From Chitinophagaceae bacterium DXS (lineage in GTDB: Bacteria > Bacteroidota > Bacteroidia > Chitinophagales > Chitinophagaceae): a stretch of DNA of 64,000 nucleotides. A program made the translations under genes and the position numbers. The DNA is taken from NCBI GenBank assembly GCA_030345135.1, contig CP128386.1, positions 6,369,623 through 6,433,622 on the forward strand, written 5' to 3'. The number at the start of each line of letters is the position of its first letter. Within the stretch, counting starts at the first letter, position 1. The notes beneath the pieces are model-generated. The model was not told where the DNA came from and did not search any database. It worked only from the letters and a program-made list of their open reading frames with translations. Of the stretch, positions 15,545 to 25,112 are shown one piece after another.

Positions 15545-16186
15545 ATGACTAACGACAATACGCAGGATAAGCAAGAGCAACCAGGCGAACTGCTTGAAAC
15601 CAGGCGCCAATTTTTAAAACAATCCTCAGCCATCACGGCAATTGCCCTCGTGGCGCCGGCATTGGTTGATGCTGCTGAGAAAAAGCTGGACGAGAAAGCG
15701 GCGGATATCTTTGAAAAGGTTCCACTGAGCATTGAGATCAATGGCAAACAGCACCAGCTTTCTGTTGAACCGCGTGTAACACTGCTGGACCTGTTGCGCG
15801 AACAACTCCATCTTACCGGCTCCAAAAAAGGGTGCGACTATGGCCAGTGCGGCGCCTGCACCGTTCATGTGAATGGCAAGCGGGTATTGAGCTGCCTGAG
15901 CCTGGCCGTTATGCAGGATGGCAAAAAAGTTACAACCATTGAAGGTCTGGCCACCGGCAGTACGCTTCACCCGATGCAACTGGCTTTTATTAAACATGAC
16001 GGTTTTCAGTGTGGCTATTGCACACCTGGGCAGATCATGTCCGCGGTAGCCTGCATTAACGAGGGGCATGCCGGATCGGATGATGAGATCCGCGAACACA
16101 TGAGTGGCAACCTATGCCGCTGTGGCGCTTATCACAATATTGTCGCCGCCATTAGGGAAGTAAATGCGAAAGGAGGTAAGTCATGA
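15545..16186 (+). CDS. paoA: Aldehyde oxidoreductase, 2Fe-2S subunit (PaoA/YagT type), Tat-exported
   Basis: A 213-residue protein. A twin-arginine signal is present: TRRQFLKQ at 19-26 followed by a hydrophobic stretch to about residue 43. The plant-type ferredoxin domain has Cys97, Cys102, Cys105 and Cys117 (CDYGQCGACTVHVNG). The second, helical [2Fe-2S] domain has C156xxC159 (QCGYCTPGQ) and C191xC193 (NLCRCGAY). In the xanthine-oxidase family this subunit passes electrons from the molybdenum centre to FAD. The Tat signal, as in E. coli PaoA, should carry the folded heterotrimer to the periplasm. It overlaps the next gene by ATGA (16183-16186), indicating translational coupling. Confidence 0.95.
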   Translation: MTNDNTQDKQEQPGELLETRRQFLKQSSAITAIALVAPALVDAAEKKLDEKAADIFEKVPLSIEINGKQHQLSVEPRVTLLDLLREQLHLTGSKKGCDYGQCGACTVHVNGKRVLSCLSLAVMQDGKKVTTIEGLATGSTLHPMQLAFIKHDGFQCGYCTPGQIMSAVACINEGHAGSDDEIREHMSGNLCRCGAYHNIVAAIREVNAKGGKS

Positions 16187-17166
16187 TTGCGTTTGACTAT
16201 GTTCGTCCGAACTCGGCAAAAGCCGCTGTAGATGCCATCACAAAAGATGCGTCGGCGCAATTTATAGCAGGCGGCAGCAACCTGGTGGATCTGATGAAAC
16301 ACGGTGTGGTTGCTCCGCAAAAACTGGTTGACATTTCCCGCCTTCCGCTTAACTCCATTGAACAGTCCGGTAATAATATTCGAATCGGCGCGCTTTGCCT
16401 GAACAGCGAGGTAGCTGAACATGCCTTGATTAAGGAGAAACTTCCTTTGCTGGCACAGGCACTCAATGCGGGCGCTTCACCACAAATAAGAAATATGGCA
16501 ACGGTTGGCGGCAATATGCTACAAAGAACGCGCTGCACGTATTTTTATGATCTTGCCATGCCGTGTAATAAACGACAGCCGGGCAGTGGCTGCGGCGCAT
16601 TAAAAGGCTATAACCGCATGCATGCCATTTTTGGCGCGTCGAACAGTTGCATTGCGGTTCACCCTAGCGACATGTGTGTGGCACTGGCTGCGCTGGATGC
16701 AACGGTTATTGTTGCCGGAAGCAAGGGAGAAAGAAAGATCAGTTTTGTTGATTTTCACCGTCTGCCGGGCGATACACCGGAAAAAGATACCCACCTGCAA
16801 AAAGGAGAACTCATTACTGCCGTTGAAATTCCTGTTAATGATGGTTTCGCCAAACATTCGCTGTACACAAAGGTGCGCGACAGAGCATCTTACGCATTTG
16901 CGCTGGTGTCTGTTGCCGCGGCGTTGGATCTTCAAAACAATACCATTCAGCATGTAAGGCTTGCGGCGGGAGGCGTGGCGCATAAACCCTGGCGGTTGAT
17001 GGCTGCTGAAAAATATCTGAAAGGCAAATCGCCGACGGAAAGCAATTTTAAAGCCGCGGCTGAAGCAGCGATGTCAGCAGCAAAAGGCTATGGCTATAAT
17101 GACTTTAAATTAACGTTGCTGCCCAACACCATTATTCACACACTCAAAACAATTGCGGGGGTATAG
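16183..17166 (+). CDS. paoB: Aldehyde oxidoreductase, FAD-binding subunit (PaoB/YagS type)
   Basis: A 327-residue protein of the CO-dehydrogenase medium-subunit family. The FAD loop is IAGGSNLVDLMKHGV (about 30-44) and the second FAD motif is TVGGNMLQRTRC (about 107-118). Directly after it, TRCTYFYDLAMPCNKRQPGS and GC supply the extra cysteines that bind a [4Fe-4S] cluster in PaoB and its relatives. The C-terminal domain (about 220-325) is the usual CO_deh_flav_C fold. Coupled to paoA by a 4-bp overlap and to paoC by a 2-bp gap. No signal peptide of its own, as expected if it is exported with PaoA. Confidence 0.95.
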   Translation: MIAFDYVRPNSAKAAVDAITKDASAQFIAGGSNLVDLMKHGVVAPQKLVDISRLPLNSIEQSGNNIRIGALCLNSEVAEHALIKEKLPLLAQALNAGASPQIRNMATVGGNMLQRTRCTYFYDLAMPCNKRQPGSGCGALKGYNRMHAIFGASNSCIAVHPSDMCVALAALDATVIVAGSKGERKISFVDFHRLPGDTPEKDTHLQKGELITAVEIPVNDGFAKHSLYTKVRDRASYAFALVSVAAALDLQNNTIQHVRLAAGGVAHKPWRLMAAEKYLKGKSPTESNFKAAAEAAMSAAKGYGYNDFKLTLLPNTIIHTLKTIAGV

Positions 17167-17168
17167 TT

Positions 17169-19388
17169 ATGGGAAAGTTTTTTGAACGTCCGCTTGTGCC
17201 AGATGACCTGGACAGGGTTGAGGGTAAAGAAAAAGTTACCGGAACCGCCAGTTATGCTGCCGAATATGATGTACCGGGTGTGCACTACGGCGTGTTGGTG
17301 AACAGCAGCATTGCAAAGGGCAAGATCAGCACTCTCAACACAAGGGAAGCAGAAAGGTCGCCCGGAGTTGTGGCTGTGGTAACGCATTTGAATCGTCCGA
17401 AAATTCCTTTTTGGGACAATCCACCGGAGCAACAGGACAATAAGCGTGTTGAGGGACAGGAGTTCCGTGTGTTTTTTGACGATACCATTTATTTCGACAG
17501 GCAGCCGATCGCGCTGGTGATTGCCGATACATTTGAACGGGCCACTTATGCGGCATCTTTGGTGAAAGCGACTTATAAGAAAGAGTCACCTTCCACCAAT
17601 ATTAAAAACAACCTGGACAAAGCCTTAACCGCAAAGCAGGCGCAGGATTATTCGCGCGGTGACAAGGATGCCCTAAAATCCGCGCCCGTAAAAATAGAAG
17701 CGCAATACACCACGCCATTCCAGGTACATAACCCAATGGAGACGCATGCAGCGACGGTTGTTTGGGATGCGCCGGACAAAGTGACCGTGTACAATAAAAC
17801 GCAGGCGACCAAAATTGCGCAGCAGGATATTATGCGGACGTTTGGGTTAAAAGCCGAAAATGTGATCGTACACTCGCCATACGTGGGCGGCGCTTTTGGC
17901 TCTTCCTCACGCGTTTGGCCGGAGGAAATGGCGGCGCTGATCGGCGCGAAAAAATCCGGCAAGCCGGTAAAAGTGATGCTGCGCCGGGATGAGGCTTTTA
18001 ATATGGTGGGCTACCGGCCCACATCTGTTCAACGTATATCGATTGGCGCGCAGTCGGATGGCACGATGACCGGCATCAATCATGAAGCCTTTGGTTCTAC
18101 GTCGCAATATGAAAAGTTTGCAGAGCGCATTGTCGATCCCACAAAGGCATTGTATAACTGTGCGAATGTAAGCACCAGTTACCGGCTTGTGCCGCTGGAT
18201 ATGAGTACGCCATGCTGGACAAGAGGTCCGGGTGAAACAAGCGGCTCCTTTGCATTGGAGTCAGCTGTCGATGAATTGTCATATGCTTTGAAGATGGATC
18301 CGCTGGAATTACGGTTGAAAAATTTTGCGGAGAAAGATCCGGATAACGGCAAGCCATGGTCAAGCAATTACCTGAAAGAATGTTATGAATCCGGCGCGAA
18401 AAAATTTGGCTGGAAGAACAGGAATCCGCAGCCAAAGTCCATGCAGAAAGATGGCTGGTTATTGGGCATGGGCATGGCAGCCGGAATCTATCATGCCGGC
18501 CGATCACCCGCAACGGTTAGCGCTACACTCCGTTCAAACGGCACATTGCTGGTGCAGACTTCTGTCGCCGATACAGGTCCTGGTTCCGCAACTATCATGA
18601 CACAAATAGCAGCTGAAGCAATGAGCATAGATGTGCGAAAAGTAGAATTTCAATGGGGACATTCGACATTGCCGCCTGCACCGGGACAATTTGGTTCGCA
18701 AACAACTGCTTCCACCGGCTCCGGCGTGTATGATGCAGTAAAGGCATTGCAGAAAAAGATCGCAGGGATGCTGAGCGGCAAACAAGGCTGGGCTTTTTCC
18801 GGATTACCTGTGGAAGACATCTCGTTTGCGGATGAAATGATTGTTGACAAGAACGGCGATAAAGTGAGTTATGATGATGCCTTAAAGGAGTTGTCAGTTA
18901 AAGAGATCAAGGCCGAGTTTGAGTCGAAACCAACGGAGGAAAGAGAACAATATTCCGGTTACTCTTTTGCCGCGCATTTTGTGGAAGTGCTGGTGCATCC
19001 CGAAACTAAAATGGTGAAGATGAACCGGGTCGTCTGCGCGGTTGACGCCGGCCGCGTCATCAACAAGAAAACTGCCGCCAGCCAGGTGTATGGATCAATG
19101 GTTTGGGGAACGGGGATAGCGTTGATGGAGGAAGGCATCCTGGATCATCGTTACGGGCGTTACGTAAATAATGATTTTGCGAATTACCATATTCCGGTAA
19201 ATGCAGATATCTGCCATGTGGATGTGCTGTTTACAGATAAGCCGGATCCCATTTTGGACCCTATGGGAGCGAAGGGGCTGGGTGAAATTGGATTGGTGGG
19301 CTTTGCCGCTGCGGTGGCTAATGCGGTTTACCATGCAACGGGGAAAAGGGTGAGAGATTTGCCGATAACGTTGGATAAACTGTTGTAA
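17169..19388 (+). CDS. paoC: Aldehyde oxidoreductase, molybdenum-cofactor subunit (PaoC/YagR type)
   Basis: A 739-residue catalytic subunit of the xanthine-oxidase family. N-terminal domain 1-140 (DRVEGKEKVTGTASYAAEYD), then the Mo-binding part with GGAFGSSSRVWPEE, KPVKVMLRRDEAF and the GETSGSFALESAVDEL segment. The active-site base is Glu706 in GAKGLGEIGLVGFA near the C-terminus. It should oxidise a range of aldehydes to acids using Moco (MCD form in PaoC). The XdhC-like Moco-insertion chaperone (paoD) that closes the E. coli operon is absent here; downstream come repeats and then genes on the other strand, so it must be encoded elsewhere. The operon is richer in G+C than the cassette region to its left. 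Confidence 0.95.
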   Translation: MGKFFERPLVPDDLDRVEGKEKVTGTASYAAEYDVPGVHYGVLVNSSIAKGKISTLNTREAERSPGVVAVVTHLNRPKIPFWDNPPEQQDNKRVEGQEFRVFFDDTIYFDRQPIALVIADTFERATYAASLVKATYKKESPSTNIKNNLDKALTAKQAQDYSRGDKDALKSAPVKIEAQYTTPFQVHNPMETHAATVVWDAPDKVTVYNKTQATKIAQQDIMRTFGLKAENVIVHSPYVGGAFGSSSRVWPEEMAALIGAKKSGKPVKVMLRRDEAFNMVGYRPTSVQRISIGAQSDGTMTGINHEAFGSTSQYEKFAERIVDPTKALYNCANVSTSYRLVPLDMSTPCWTRGPGETSGSFALESAVDELSYALKMDPLELRLKNFAEKDPDNGKPWSSNYLKECYESGAKKFGWKNRNPQPKSMQKDGWLLGMGMAAGIYHAGRSPATVSATLRSNGTLLVQTSVADTGPGSATIMTQIAAEAMSIDVRKVEFQWGHSTLPPAPGQFGSQTTASTGSGVYDAVKALQKKIAGMLSGKQGWAFSGLPVEDISFADEMIVDKNGDKVSYDDALKELSVKEIKAEFESKPTEEREQYSGYSFAAHFVEVLVHPETKMVKMNRVVCAVDAGRVINKKTAASQVYGSMVWGTGIALMEEGILDHRYGRYVNNDFANYHIPVNADICHVDVLFTDKPDPILDPMGAKGLGEIGLVGFAAAVANAVYHATGKRVRDLPITLDKLL

Positions 19389-20060
19389 GCTGGTTGGAAA
19401 CATATAAATATTGGGAGTTGACCACTTCGCGTTTTTTTTTTGAACCATATAAGTAAGGTGTTGGCCGCGCCAACGTTTCTTTGTAAACAACTGATAAAGC
19501 TTAAAGCCCAAAGCCTAAAGCTGACCGAAGCGAATTTTTTTAAACCATATAAGTCATATAAGGGCGTGTAAGACCTTACCACCCTGGGTTAATGCTGACT
19601 AGTGTAGTTTATGCCTACTCAGCCAGTTTGTGCCCTTCACCATTGACTATTCACTAGTTGTATAGAAGGCATGTAAGGGAATATAAGGTTTTCCGCTTCG
19701 CGGAATTTTTGGGATTCCGTTTAGTGAACAATTTGAATCGTATAAAAGCGTGTGAGAAATACATTGTTTCAGAGGCTTGTTCTAAATGAAAGCAGACTGC
19801 GCTTTTCAACCGAAGCTGAAGGCCTCGAAGCATTAGCATGGGGCAACGCCCTATGAATAAAGGACAAACACAAATAAAATATCTGAAGGGGCGGAAGAAA
19901 TTGAATCATATAAAAGATGTAAGACAATGTAAGGTTTCCGCTCTGCGGAAGCTCCAGCTTCCGCAGGCTTACTTTATCGCTTGCCGCGATTAATTGTACA
20001 ATACAAAATCGCCAAATGCGATAGAGTAATGCCACGAAGCCAGGAGGCTTCGCGGAGCGG
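19389..20060. repeat. Intergenic repeats: family A copy, TTCCGC hairpins and family B copy
   Basis: No gene in this 670-bp gap. Family A spans about 19432-19562: AACCATATAAGTAAGGTG, then GGCCGCGCCAACGTTTCTTT, GATAAAGCTTAAAGCCCAAA and GACCGAAGCGAA, closing with a second AAACCATATAAG. A TTTTCCGCTTCGCGGAA hairpin follows at about 19688. A family B copy starts at 19812 (GAAGCTGAAGGCCTC then CATGGGGCAACGCCCTATG). A second TTCCGC-rich segment runs 19930-19970. The paoC stop codon is 44 bp before the family A copy. Confidence 0.85.
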
Positions 20061-20522
20061 TTACGGCATAACAGATGCCTGCTGCGCGATAATAGCAACA
20101 ATTCGTTGTTTGTTACCGGTAGTATCGCTCACAAGCGCAAGAGGGTTGCCTTCGTAACGTTTGTAACCGATAGCTGAAGGATCGTTTCCCGTACTTACCT
20201 GTTCAATGCTTTCAATTTTATCCGGAATATTTGCGCCGAACCAATTTTCATCCGGCTTTTGTTTCCATACTACCAGTACCAACTGTTCACCTGCCGCTAA
20301 TATTTTTCCTGAGCGTGCGCGATCAACGGCGATCCGATTTCCGTATAGGGTCGACATTGTTTGCTGTCGTTTGTTAATGCTGCTTGTAATAACGTGCATG
20401 TTATTCACTGAAAAAGATGCGGGTAGTGAAGCCTGATTATTTACAATTTTATCCGGAGCTACCGGAGCCTTGCAAGATGCCATTAATACTACTGCAGCAG
20501 ATACTATCAATCCTGTTTTCAT
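20061..20522 (-). CDS. P460-like lipoprotein of unknown role
   Basis: A 153-residue protein with a lipoprotein signal (MKTGLIVSAAVVLMASC, Cys17). The mature part contains STLYGNRIAVDRARSGK, AAGEQLVLVVWKQKPDENWFG and IVAIIAQ. This is the pattern of cytochrome-P460-type domains, where a small beta sheet packs on heme, but no CxxCH is present. It follows the CxxCH-containing protein by 3 bp on the same strand, so the two are surely co-transcribed and may act together in the periplasm. Function unknown; redox sensing or electron transfer are guesses. Confidence 0.7.
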   Translation of the reverse strand: MKTGLIVSAAVVLMASCKAPVAPDKIVNNQASLPASFSVNNMHVITSSINKRQQTMSTLYGNRIAVDRARSGKILAAGEQLVLVVWKQKPDENWFGANIPDKIESIEQVSTGNDPSAIGYKRYEGNPLALVSDTTGNKQRIVAIIAQQASVMP

Positions 20523-20525
20523 GGA

Positions 20526-21467
20526 TTAATTTTTTAAAGGTGAGGTGAATACAAAATCCCGATCTGCAACCGGCTTGTGGCAGCCGACACATTCTGAAGT
20601 AAACGTGGCGGTTTTGCCATAAGGAATTAATTGCGGCGTTTTAAACCTGGCAAAACCCCAGCCGTGTGTATCTGCATATTTGCGACTATCTTTTATCATG
20701 TATTCGATCTGCTTAAAAGCGCCGGTCGTGACATTTCCATCTTTATTTTCTAGCTGGTCCCAGGCGACTTTGGCGAAAATGGTGCCGTCGGGCCATGGAT
20801 TTATTTTGCCGTCATGAACAGCTTTTACCGCTATGTCATTTCCAAAAATTACGCGCATGGTACCATTGTCGAAGCGGTCTGTGGTGCTGATTGCCTGCCA
20901 GTTTTTATAATCGGGCATGTAGGTGATTCCGTTGAGCGTCTTTGGCAATTGTGCAGAATTCATCTTTCCATCTATCCAATTTTGATATTGTTGTTTTGCT
21001 GCGTTCTGTTTGGCTGTGTCACCTGGGTGATCTTTGACGGTAGCATTGAGATAATCTTTCAAAATGATCAGGTCTTTTTCTGTTATGTGCGCCTCGCGAT
21101 GTATTGTCTCATAGTCTTTTAAAGGCATAGCGCCAGCAATTGCCTGGTTTACACTTTCCCAAAGTTTACCGGCACGGTCGGGTGCAGCTATCTTATCCCA
21201 CTCGGAAAAATTGAGAACAGCACGACCGCTCTTAATGTGTTCGGCAACACGCCAGCTTGCAGGTGAGATCTGATCAAACCAGCGCAATTTCGTTTCGTTA
21301 GAATGGCAATCATAACAAGCGCGCCTGAGGATGGCTTTTACTTCTGGCGGAGCCTGTATATCGCTGGTAACAGGTTGCTGCGGTATTGATGGCCGGACAA
21401 ACTGCAGCGCAATAAAAATTACCAGCAGGGCCGCAAGAATATCGCGGAAGGTTTTTCTTTTTTTCAT
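20526..21467 (-). CDS. Heme-binding domain plus cytochrome P460 domain protein
   Basis: A 313-residue protein anchored by an N-terminal helix (residues 8-25). Residues about 35-155 are a heme-binding domain with CYDCH at 51-55 and the family's TKLRWFDQISPASW and MPLKDY segments. Residues about 170-310 are a cytochrome P460 domain: YKNWQAISTTDRFDNGTMRV, then NPWPDGTIFAKVAWDQ and a second heme motif CVGCH at 293-297. Both c-type motifs require periplasmic heme attachment. Such two-domain proteins are common in Bacteroidota; the substrate is unknown. It is the first gene of a two-gene operon with the small P460-like lipoprotein. Confidence 0.85.
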   Translation of the reverse strand: MKKRKTFRDILAALLVIFIALQFVRPSIPQQPVTSDIQAPPEVKAILRRACYDCHSNETKLRWFDQISPASWRVAEHIKSGRAVLNFSEWDKIAAPDRAGKLWESVNQAIAGAMPLKDYETIHREAHITEKDLIILKDYLNATVKDHPGDTAKQNAAKQQYQNWIDGKMNSAQLPKTLNGITYMPDYKNWQAISTTDRFDNGTMRVIFGNDIAVKAVHDGKINPWPDGTIFAKVAWDQLENKDGNVTTGAFKQIEYMIKDSRKYADTHGWGFARFKTPQLIPYGKTATFTSECVGCHKPVADRDFVFTSPLKN

Positions 21468-21564
21468 AGCTGTTCAAAGTTAGACAGGACATTTGGCTTT
21501 GTAAACAGAGAGGAAGTTGAAAAGGACAAAACGGGGTTTGAAGTAGACATTTGGAACTGTGAAA

Positions 21565-22106
21565 GAAAATTTGAACCATATGAGGAATATAAGGACCTGG
21601 TTTTGTGCGTCTGATTGTGTCTTTGACTGACGCTGAAGGCTTCAAAGCAATAGCATGGGGCAACGCGCTATGAAAACGATAGCAAAAACAATAAGGCCGT
21701 GAAAGGACGGAAGAATTTAAACCATATAAGTAAGGTGTCGGTCGCGCCAACATTTCTTTGTGAACAACTGGTAAAGCTTAAAGCCCAAAGCTGACTGAGG
21801 CGAAGTTTTTTGAACCGTATAAGGCACATAAGGGAGTATTAGAAGTTACGCCGGAGGTCAATAATGGCTAGACCAGTATACATTTACCCAGCCAGTTTGT
21901 GCCCTTCACCATTGACCATTCACTATTCACCGGTTGCTTGGAGGACATATAAGGGAGTATTAGAGCGTCGCCGCCAGTTTATACTGTTCTTTAAATTATA
22001 AAATGACTGCACTTTGACTGAGGCTGAAGGCCTCATAGCACTGGCCCAGGGCAACGCCCCGGGGGAAATAGCAAATGAGAATCAAGCCTGAAGGAGCGGA
22101 AGCAAG
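21565..22106. repeat. Intergenic repeats: family B, family A, family B
   Basis: No gene in the 640-bp gap before the GH97 gene. Family B copies begin at 21629 (GACGCTGAAGGCTTC) and 22020 (GAGGCTGAAGGCCTC). A family A copy spans about 21715-21835, followed by the CACCATTGACCATTCACTAT word near 21906-21935. Confidence 0.85.
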
Positions 22107-22111
22107 AACTC

Positions 22112-24010
22112 CTACATCGGCCTTATCCAAATAGCTTCACCACCGGAAGCCAATAAATGAACATCCAAAACGGTCGAGGCATCTACGGTCAAATGCTTCA
22201 TGGAAACCTTTGTTCTTACTGGTGATGAAGGATTATCGTAATAGATGGTTGCTTTAAACTTTTTACCAGGTTCAAGAAAAGAACAGTTGAGCTTTAAATC
22301 CCTTGCATCATTGTTTGTTATACCTCCAACAAACCATTCATTATTGTGTTTGCGGGCCACGGTAATAAATTTACCAATTTCTCCGTCGAGGATCCGGGTG
22401 TCATCCCATACAGTGGGTACATGGTCGAAAAATTCAAGCTCAGGTTCATTCTGTGAATCTTCCGGCTTATCATACCAGTACATGAATTGTAATGGGCTAT
22501 AATATACTACAGATAAAGCCATCTGGTGTGCTGAAGTGGTTTTAAGAACACGCGCGTTTTGTGTCCCGGCCAGCCTGGGTTTAAGTTCCGGGCGATGATA
22601 ATAACAGATTGTGTAATCTGCCGGGCCGCACAAAAAACGGGTAAAAGGTAAAACCGTATTGTTGTTTGCATCAGGCATTTCTTCATTGCCTCTTACACCT
22701 TCCTGTGTCAGCAGATTTGGATAGGTCCTGCTAAAACCGGTTGGCCTGTATTCGTCATGAATATCCACCATCAAGTGATACTGCGCACATTTTTTCACTG
22801 CCTCATGCAACCAAACGGTCCACCGGTGCGAGCCAACATGTACAAATCCAAATTTCAATCCTGCAATTCCCCATTTTTCATACAAAGGAAGCAGCGTGTC
22901 CAGGTGTTTTGCCAGGGCACGCTGATTAACGTACAGAAAAACGCCCACGCCTTTTTCTTTCGCATATCTCACAACCTCCTGCAGATCTAAATCATTGTTA
23001 GGATTGCGTCGTGGGTCAACATTTACTACCGAGGCGTCGGAGACTGCAGCATATTCATAACCGTACCAGCCTGCATCAAAGTGAATGTATTGTAAATGAC
23101 GTTTTACGGCAAAATCAACAAGCTCTTTCGCACCTTTTGTTGAAAGGGACATTTCGCGCATGATTTTCCCGGGTTTTATCCAGTCCGTATTTTTTATGGC
23201 GCAAGGCGCGTTTAAATTTAGCATCAGGGCATTGTTCTGCAGTAGCCGGGTTTCCTTGTCCGCGATCATTATCACGCGCCAGGGCGTGGCAAAGGGTGTG
23301 GTTAGTTCAACTTTATCATACATTGAACAGGTAATTGTGTTGGGTTTAGAAGGATGTAAAGCAAATTTGGTTCTGCAATAATCTACCACCTGTGCTTCGG
23401 CGAGGGCAACTTTTACACCATTGCTTAGCGCTAAGGTCAATGGTCTTTCAGCTTCGGATTGCCAGTTGCTTAAAGGCAATAACTGGTAGACTCCCTGTGC
23501 ATGATCCGTTACCCAAGCCTGCGTTTCAGCAGGCAAAGAAAATTCAGTCAGATCTCTGCTTATGGTGATGTCGGAGCCGCCGGATACGTGTTCAGGAAAG
23601 GCGTAACGAAAAGCGATCCCTTCGTCGTAGGCTCTCACTTCTACCTGGATGCATTGTTTCGCATTATTGTTCTTCCAAAAGGAAAACAGCTTCGCATTAT
23701 AATGATCACGGATAAAATTCTTTTCACCATACACGGGTTTCCACGTAGTATCTGTTTTGGTTGACGTGACGGTTTGTAGTGATAGTTTATCTTTCCAGCC
23801 TTCGATGCCTAATGTTGACTGTTTTATAATTTCTTTTTGTTGATAGGTTGTGGTGTAACTCAGTTCTCCGTTCGCCGCAACCGCCAATGAAAACCGGATA
23901 TTTCCGTTGGGTGATTGCAGGCTCAGCGAATCCTGCGAGTATGTTTGCGTTGTAAGGAAAGTGGTGACGCAACATAAGATCAATATCCTTTTTAAACAGC
24001 TATATGGCAT
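22112..24010 (-). CDS. Glycoside hydrolase family 97 (SusB-like alpha-glucosidase/alpha-galactosidase)
   Basis: A 632-residue secreted enzyme with a signal peptide at 1-25 (ending TYSQ). It has the three-part GH97 plan: N-terminal beta-super-sandwich (about 27-280, opening LQSPNGNIRFSLAV), a (beta/alpha)8 barrel (about 285-530) and a C-terminal beta domain. The barrel shows HFDAGWYG, NQRALAKHL, GLKFGFVHVGSHRW, VDIHDEYRPTGFSRTYPN and TQEGVRGNEE. The Gly in KFGFV sits where retaining GH97 members have the Asp nucleophile, and Glu residues in HDEYRP and TQEGVRGNE match the base positions of the inverting SusB type. I therefore predict inverting alpha-glucosidase chemistry. No Sus transport genes adjoin it. 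The C-terminus is close to the flanking repeats. Confidence 0.92.
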   Translation of the reverse strand: MPYSCLKRILILCCVTTFLTTQTYSQDSLSLQSPNGNIRFSLAVAANGELSYTTTYQQKEIIKQSTLGIEGWKDKLSLQTVTSTKTDTTWKPVYGEKNFIRDHYNAKLFSFWKNNNAKQCIQVEVRAYDEGIAFRYAFPEHVSGGSDITISRDLTEFSLPAETQAWVTDHAQGVYQLLPLSNWQSEAERPLTLALSNGVKVALAEAQVVDYCRTKFALHPSKPNTITCSMYDKVELTTPFATPWRVIMIADKETRLLQNNALMLNLNAPCAIKNTDWIKPGKIMREMSLSTKGAKELVDFAVKRHLQYIHFDAGWYGYEYAAVSDASVVNVDPRRNPNNDLDLQEVVRYAKEKGVGVFLYVNQRALAKHLDTLLPLYEKWGIAGLKFGFVHVGSHRWTVWLHEAVKKCAQYHLMVDIHDEYRPTGFSRTYPNLLTQEGVRGNEEMPDANNNTVLPFTRFLCGPADYTICYYHRPELKPRLAGTQNARVLKTTSAHQMALSVVYYSPLQFMYWYDKPEDSQNEPELEFFDHVPTVWDDTRILDGEIGKFITVARKHNNEWFVGGITNNDARDLKLNCSFLEPGKKFKATIYYDNPSSPVRTKVSMKHLTVDASTVLDVHLLASGGEAIWIRPM

Positions 24011-24359
24011 TTTTATCAGTTAAGTCGTTAGAAATTTTTTCAATTTATCGCTTCCGGTTCGATTAATCTTCCACCGCAGTAAAAATATTTAAGCAAATTT
24101 TCATTTGCGGGCTGAGAGTCACTTCTTTACCCTATAAAACCGGTTCAGGTTTTGATTTTCAATTCAAAACAAATCAATAAACAAATGCATCATCTCTTAA
24201 TTCTTAACCATTAATCTTTTCATAATTAACATGTATGTCTGAACATATTGACAAACCATTATATTTACTGAAAGGTTTTTCTTAAGCATAATCAGGACAA
24301 TTACGAAGCCTCTTTCTTTCCAGTCAGGGGCATTTTTAAAACACAGGGCTTCGCCCTGG
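24011..24359. other. Promoter-side gap of the GH97 gene
   Basis: This 350-bp AT-rich stretch has no gene. The GH97 promoter should lie close to 24020-24080. From about 24300 onward the sequence passes into family A repeats. Confidence 0.4.
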
Positions 24360-24541
24360 TGAGGGTTTAAACCATATAAGTAAGGTGTTGGCCGAACCAA
24401 CGTTTCTTTGTAAACAAATGATAAAGCTTAAAGCTTAAAGCCTAAGGCGGACCGAAGCGAAGTTTTTTTAAACCATATAAGGCATATAAGAAAATATAAG
24501 AACTTTTGCTCAGGTTAATAATAACATTGACCACACTAGTT
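24360..24541. repeat. Family A composite repeat
   Basis: AAACCATATAAGTAAGGTG at 24369 opens a copy that continues with AACCAACGTTTCTTTGTAAA, GATAAAGCTTAAAGCTTAAA, GACCGAAGCGAAGTTTTTTT and AAACCATATAAGGCATATAA, leading into the 122-bp tandem array. Confidence 0.88.
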
Positions 24542-25040
24542 GTATAAAAGGAATATAAGAACAAATAAGAATTTTGCCCAGGATGATAATAACACTTAAA
24601 CGAGAATACATTTACTTCGCCAGCTCGAGTCTTCACCATTGACCATTCACTATTCACTAGCTGTATAAAAGGCATATAAGAGCAAATAAGAACTTTTGCC
24701 CAAGACAATGATAACACTTAAACGAGAATACATTTACTTAGCCAGCTCGAACCTTTCACCATTGACCATTCACTATTCACTAGCTGTATAAAAGGCATAT
24801 AAGAGCAAATAAGAATTTTGCCCAGGACAATGATAACACTTAAACGAGAATACATTTACGTAGCCAGCTCGAACCTTTCACCATTGACCATTCACTACTC
24901 ACTAGCTGTATAAAAGGCATATAAGAGCAAATAAGAACTTTTGCCCAGGACAACGATAACACTTAAACGAGAATACATTTACTTAGCCAGCTCGAACCTT
25001 TCACCATTGACCATTCACTATTCACTAGCTGTATAGAAGG
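24542..25040. repeat. ~122-bp tandem repeat, four units
   Basis: GTATAAAAGGCATATAAGAG-type unit starts recur at 24542, 24663, 24786, 24908 and 25031, i.e. at 121-123 bp steps. Each unit carries AAATAAGAACTTTTGCCCA, ATAACACTTAAACGAGAATA, TTAGCCAGCTCGAACC and CACCATTGACCATTCACTAT. The units are nearly identical and equal the second half of family A, so this is local amplification of that half. Much longer than CRISPR repeats and with no spacers. Confidence 0.95.
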
Positions 25041-25112
25041 CATATAATAGAATTTAAGAATTGCTTTATTTGAACTGCGTTTTCTAAATATGCGCAGACT
25101 GCAGTTTTGACC

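Noticed and set aside
17648-18850. Long reverse frames inside paoC
   Set aside because: They are antisense shadows of a high-GC coding gene without family similarity or ribosome-binding sites.
24542-25040. CRISPR array
   Set aside because: The unit is about 122 bp, nearly identical throughout, with no spacers and no cas genes.
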